Below, in pieces: positions 60,201 through 64,000 of a DNA stretch of 64,000 nucleotides (its first letter is position 1; every line of letters begins with the position of its first letter). The stretch spans positions 2,905,001-2,969,000 of the forward strand of contig OX637397.1 in assembly GCA_951799425.1 (NCBI GenBank). Reading direction: 5' to 3'. The position numbers and the translations under genes were made by a program. Under the pieces are notes generated by a model, which saw only the letters and a program-made list of their open reading frames with translations, did no database searches and was not told where the DNA came from. Source of the DNA: Ilex aquifolium. Lineage: Eukaryota > Streptophyta > Magnoliopsida > Aquifoliales > Aquifoliaceae.

Positions 60201-61364
60201 AACAAACTATGAAATATAACTCAATAAAGAAGCATACCCACTGTAGTAATCCTTTGGAAGATACACATCCTTTACTGGACCAAATCGTTCGAATGGAACT
60301 CTCAGATCTTCAGGCCTGCAGAACATCAAGCGGTACCATTAGTTATTTTCCCCCTTGAGGAATGAATAATGAGATGAATTGGATAACAATGCAGACCCTT
60401 TCTTATATTCCATGTATTATGTAGAGTGACATAGTTGGAGGTTCTTGTAACATAATAAATTCATGACTTCTAAAAATGGGAAAGATGTTTTCTCAGTTGC
60501 CTTCCATTCCAAAGGGACATTATCAAACATGTGAAAATTCAAAGAGAGAAAAAACCTCCTTAGTCCCTACCACAATTGAACCACGAAACGATGCTTTAAC
60601 TTCTGAGCTGAGCAGGCTCACATAAAACTGTACATGCACTAATAAACTATGGGAACCTAAACTTTGTAAACACTTAATTTTTTTCACTCTCTCTCAGACA
60701 CACATGGCGCGAGTATTAAAGAACATTAGATGACATAGTCGAGTTCCCACAGAAAAGGGAAAAGGGGAAAAATAGACAATCGCATATTAGAGTTGCCACC
60801 TAAAAAAACTTACAATTTTCTCTTTTATCCTAAATTCATTTGTCTGCCCAAACTACTGGAAATATATGTTTACAAACATTTACAATACAGAAAAAAAAAA
60901 CCTCAAATACTTCTGTATAATGTTACTTTAGTGCATTTTTTAAACAAGAGAGGATGAATAGGAAACACCATTTTCCTACTCTAAAATCTTCAAATAATTC
61001 AAACGCAACAAGGTTATTGAACACCCGAACGCAATTTTATGGGGGTATTCGGGTATTTCTCAATACTTACATTCAGAAAATAAATCAGAAGCAATACACA
61101 ACCAACCCAGTAGGCAAAGAACATTAAAAAAGATTACACAAACCTATACCAGTATGTACATATGTACATACAAATCGAAGACATGGGATATGAAAGAGAT
61201 CATATGACTGTGATAAAAGACCTTGCGTTAAGAGAGATGTTTCGGACAAGAAGACCAGAAGGAGCAGGGGAGCGACGGTCTCTGCGAGGCCTTTCGCGAG
61301 GGTCGTCGTAGCGCTTGCGTCTCACTGGGCTACAGCTTCTGCTTCGGCTTCTATACCGTCCCAT
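54272..61364 (-). CDS. SCL28: SCL28-like SR splicing factor
   Basis: Seven exons: 61364-61222, 60315-60238, 58267-58103, 57987-57929, 57750-57711, 55216-54923 and 54281-54272, giving 262 aa. A short Arg/Ser-rich N-terminal extension (residues 1-36) is typical of plant SCL proteins. One RRM follows, about 38-115, with RNP2 LLVRNI and RNP1 RGFGFVKF (77-84). The stretch IGGREI-IVFAEENRKTPQ is characteristic of SCL28 rather than SCL30/33. The C-terminus is an RS domain with many SR/RS/SP pairs. It acts in the nucleus in spliceosome assembly and splice-site choice. The final exon has only 10 coding nt (ending Ser-Pro-Arg) and is inferred from frame and splice sites; if that intron is retained the protein ends CVPSIFNI. 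Confidence 0.88.
55217..57710 (-). other. 2.5-kb intron of the SR gene
   Basis: The longest intron of the gene, between two RS-domain exons. Long introns in plant SR genes often host alternative exons, but I see no conserved cassette. Near 56790 (minus strand) GGGTTCAAGTCCC resembles a Pol III B-box and might mark a decayed SINE; no target duplication was found. Confidence 0.5.
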
Positions 61365-61375
61365 GGCTTTCCAAA

Positions 61376-61397
61376 GTCTCTCTCTCTCTCTCTCTCT
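61376..61397. repeat. CT/GA microsatellite in the SR gene leader
   Basis: A GA run on the gene's strand starting 12 nt upstream of the ATG, inside the 5' UTR. Similar tracts occur in the SOD and DXS leaders. Confidence 0.75.
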
Positions 61398-61606
61398 AGT
61401 GTTCGATAAGGCTTTGAAAACCCTAACCCTATTATAAATCCGACTAGTGTGGAATGTTTTTGGAGGGAGATGGGAGCGATTGTGAAATACCCAGAATAAC
61501 CCTCGAGTTCCATTCTTGGTTGTAAAACGGGGCGGGATGGGCTGGGCCGGTGTCAATGCCAGCCTCTAATCGCTTTAGATTTGTATACTATTAACAACTT
61601 TATGAG

Positions 61607-61935
61607 TCTTAAGATAGAAGATATAACACGATTCGTTAACTCGATACAAATACGATATAATACACAATTAGGGGGTTTAGATCTTCTTTAAGTCATCAAT
61701 TTCGTAAATAAGTGAATCCGATATGACACAATTCATAAACGAAACGTTTATGGAATAAAATTAATAAAAAAATAAACGACATGACTCGTTTATATACTAA
61801 TTATACAATTTATAAATAACACGAATATAATATAACATGATTCATTAGACATGAATTAATAAATAAATCGAATATAATTGAAATATTTTTTTACACGATG
61901 CTTAGACCCGACACAAATTTGTTTCACCTGACAAA
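61607..61935 (+). repeat. Dispersed repeat family E, copy 3
   Basis: Same order of words as 1005-1372: ACACGATTCG, AACGACATGACTCGTTTATA, TACTAATTATACAATT, ATTCATTAGACA. It serves as an uninterrupted reference for the split copy at 42735-43610. Confidence 0.6.
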
Positions 61936-64000
61936 TTGATTGGCATAATTAAACATTGTTAAATCTAAAATAATTTTAATAGACCTAATCTATATTTATG
62001 AAGAAAATTCCAAGCCCAAACTGGCCCATCAAAATAATGGGCTACCAGATTCATGGCACATGACATATTGGGCCTCTATTGGGCCACCCACAAGCCTTGG
62101 CAAGCTAATTGTTAAATCTATAATATAAAATATGGCAGATTTCAATAAATTCATCATACGGTCTCAAATAGACTCATCTAACGGTCATCAACATTGCTCT
62201 CAAAATCATTCATATTAAATTCTCTCTCCCCCAAAAATCATCATTTCCCACTTACGTTACATCATGCCTTAAGACACACGTTACCCCTAATCTAAAATAA
62301 CTTTGATAGGCATAATACAATACTTCTGAATAAAATTCTAAGCCCAAGCTGACACGTCGAACCTCGGCCTACCTGCAGACAGACTAGGCTTCTGGTGGGC
62401 CCACCCCTCATGCCTTCGACTTTTAACAAATAAAATATTCATTATAATAATTGCACCACGTCAATCATCTAATAATAATTAAACAAAATAACAAATAGAC
62501 AAAAATATACTATACGTGGTCGTTTTATAACGTTTTTGTTTTCACATCTTCAAAAAAACATGTTTGGTAACTACTTCAAGTTTTATCCTAAATATGCTTT
62601 ATAATATTTCATACAAATCAACCAGTGTGAAGCAAAATCCAGTTCCCCGCTGTTACTTCCACAATCCAATTCATACTTCACTTTTTTTTTTTTATTGAAT
62701 GAATCAATCCCCATTTACATCACAACTTATGGTTTTAATCCTTCAAAACATTCAACCACCAATAGAATTGTAGCAAGGCTTCTTCAAAAATCACAAACCA
62801 GCAAACCCCTCATTCTTAATCGTCAAGAGTGTGGAGGAAGATATATATATATATATTTTTAAAGAAAATAAAGATTTTATCGATGAAAGCAATAATTACA
62901 CGAATCAAAGAATCAGCTACAAAACAACAAATTATTCCTTTAACCTCATGGTTTTAATCCTTCAAACAACATTATCACCAGATTGCCCACTTACTACCCC
63001 AAAACCAGAAGCATCTTCCTCCTCAAAGTAGGCAGCAACATTTGATCTTGATACAACACCATCTTCCCAGCCACAAGTAGCGATCCAGAAGCAGATAAAT
63101 CAGTATAGCATTAAGAGGCCAAAAACTTTGCAAGAGCATTAGCCTCCCTATAGATATGACTAATCGTTAGGTTTTTTTTTTTAAGAAAAAAAAAATTTAT
63201 TTATACACAAAATCCAAAAATTACAAGAAGCAAAATGAGGGTCACAGATGACCTCCTAATCCAGAAATTGAACAAAACAACAAAATCAAACCAAAAAAAT
63301 ACAATCCAACTTTTAAAACAGTTAACATAATCCAATCCTCTCCAGTCAGCAGCAATGAAACATGTCATTTCCAAAGCATCAACACTCTTCCTTCATACAA
63401 AATCACATGCCTATACTTAGCCAAACCCAACCTCATTTATCCTTGATCATCATAAACCAAAACTCTCATCTTTCTTAAAACAGGCAAACCTCTGAGATCT
63501 CGAGCAATCGCCATCCTAGCTTCATAAGGCAAATTCATCTCCATAGAAAAAATTGAGATGGTTCAGGATTGAAAGATTCATGAAGTCTAAATTTCATTCA
63601 AGTATAATGACCATAGTGTTACTCTAGTGATAAATGACGGGATTCTGTGTAGGGCTAAGCTGGACACATACTTGCTGGACTTGTTTTTCCTTACAATATA
63701 CAAATATACATATCTATGTATATTGTGGTGAACAAAATACAGATAAAACAAAAAAAAAAAATACAGTAAGGGTTTGTGATGTACAAATCTATGTAGATCT
63801 ATGCATATATATACAGATTTATGTATATATACATAGATCTATACAAGTAAAGGAGTTACACTTACCTTCACAACGAGTGGAAACCCTTTCGTCGATTTGT
63901 GATTGAAAGTCCGTTGATCTGTGAGCGGAAGCCCATTCGTCGATCTTCTTCGTCGCCCCTAAATGATATTGTATTCTTCTTCGTCGTTGCTAAGATAGAA
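61936..64000. other. Right-edge intergenic DNA, no gene seen
   Basis: AT-rich, with homopolymers and TA repeats (62843-62858, 63700-63840). A probable retroelement remnant lies near 63126-63161. At the extreme right, GTCGAT/CGTCG words recur (63888-63985), but stops interrupt every frame. Confidence 0.45.
63126..63161 (-). pseudogene. Remnant of a LINE-type RNase H domain
   Basis: The minus strand reads SHIYREANALAKFLAS then a stop, resembling the conserved His-x-x-Arg-Glu-x-Asn-x-x-Ala-Asp/Leu-x-Leu-Ala block of plant LINE/RVT_3 RNase H domains. Flanking frames are broken. It is a short match, so confidence is low. Confidence 0.4.

Noticed and set aside
63840..64000. Possible first exon on the minus strand ending at GTAAGT
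   Set aside because: The only ATG frame stops before the donor and the text is made of repeated CGTCG/GTCGAT words.

Overview
The window is nuclear DNA of a flowering plant, almost certainly a core eudicot (the DXS and SOD proteins look most like those of asterids, but I cannot name the species). The evidence is AT-rich intergenic DNA, GT-AG introns, plant-specific protein families (an E-type PPR protein, plastid DXS, an SCL-type SR protein) and dense non-autonomous transposons. I rebuilt eight protein-coding genes exon by exon; in each the reading frame closes and the length fits the family.

Layout: 1-4.2 kb is repeat-rich DNA without a gene. 4.2-9.1 kb (+) is a cytosolic Cu/Zn superoxide dismutase with a 2.56-kb leader intron. 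10.1-12.1 kb (-) is an intronless PPR gene. 13.8-23.1 kb (+) is a large tandem-BRCT DNA-damage protein. 24.2-31.5 kb (-) is a RING-CH membrane E3 ligase. 35.3-40.0 kb (-) is 1-deoxy-D-xylulose-5-phosphate synthase (717 aa). 40-47 kb is a transposon-rich gap. 47.2-47.4 kb (-) is a 58-aa mitochondrial ribosomal protein bL33, divergent from a complex I NDUFA8 subunit at 49.6-51.6 kb (+). 54.3-61.4 kb (-) is an SCL28-like SR splicing factor. 61.4-64 kb is repeats only.

The order RING-CH, L33, NDUFA8, SCL28 matches, as I recall it, Arabidopsis At5g18760/18790/18800/18810 and its duplicate At3g06330/06320/06310. This looks like an old conserved block, with DXS lying between the RING-CH gene and L33 here. 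The genes otherwise act in separate pathways: redox, DNA damage, ubiquitin, plastid isoprenoids, mitochondria and splicing. No operon-like logic or new gene system is visible.

The most interesting signals are at small scale. (1) A miR398 target site in the SOD leader is cut in two by the leader intron (15 nt + 6 nt) and exists only after splicing; that intron has also received two transposons with clean target duplications. (2) A 126-bp in-frame tandem duplication of the last BRCT-gene exon, including its splice acceptor, gives two equivalent acceptors. (3) Two related Helitrons have terminal hairpins that differ by a compensated base-pair change; one sits inside an older repeat whose halves can be rejoined. 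(4) There is a SINE with a near-perfect 20-bp target duplication, a 1,015-bp Mutator-like element with a perfect 9-bp duplication, a GC-AG intron in DXS, and an in-frame stop-free 264-nt intron in the BRCT gene.
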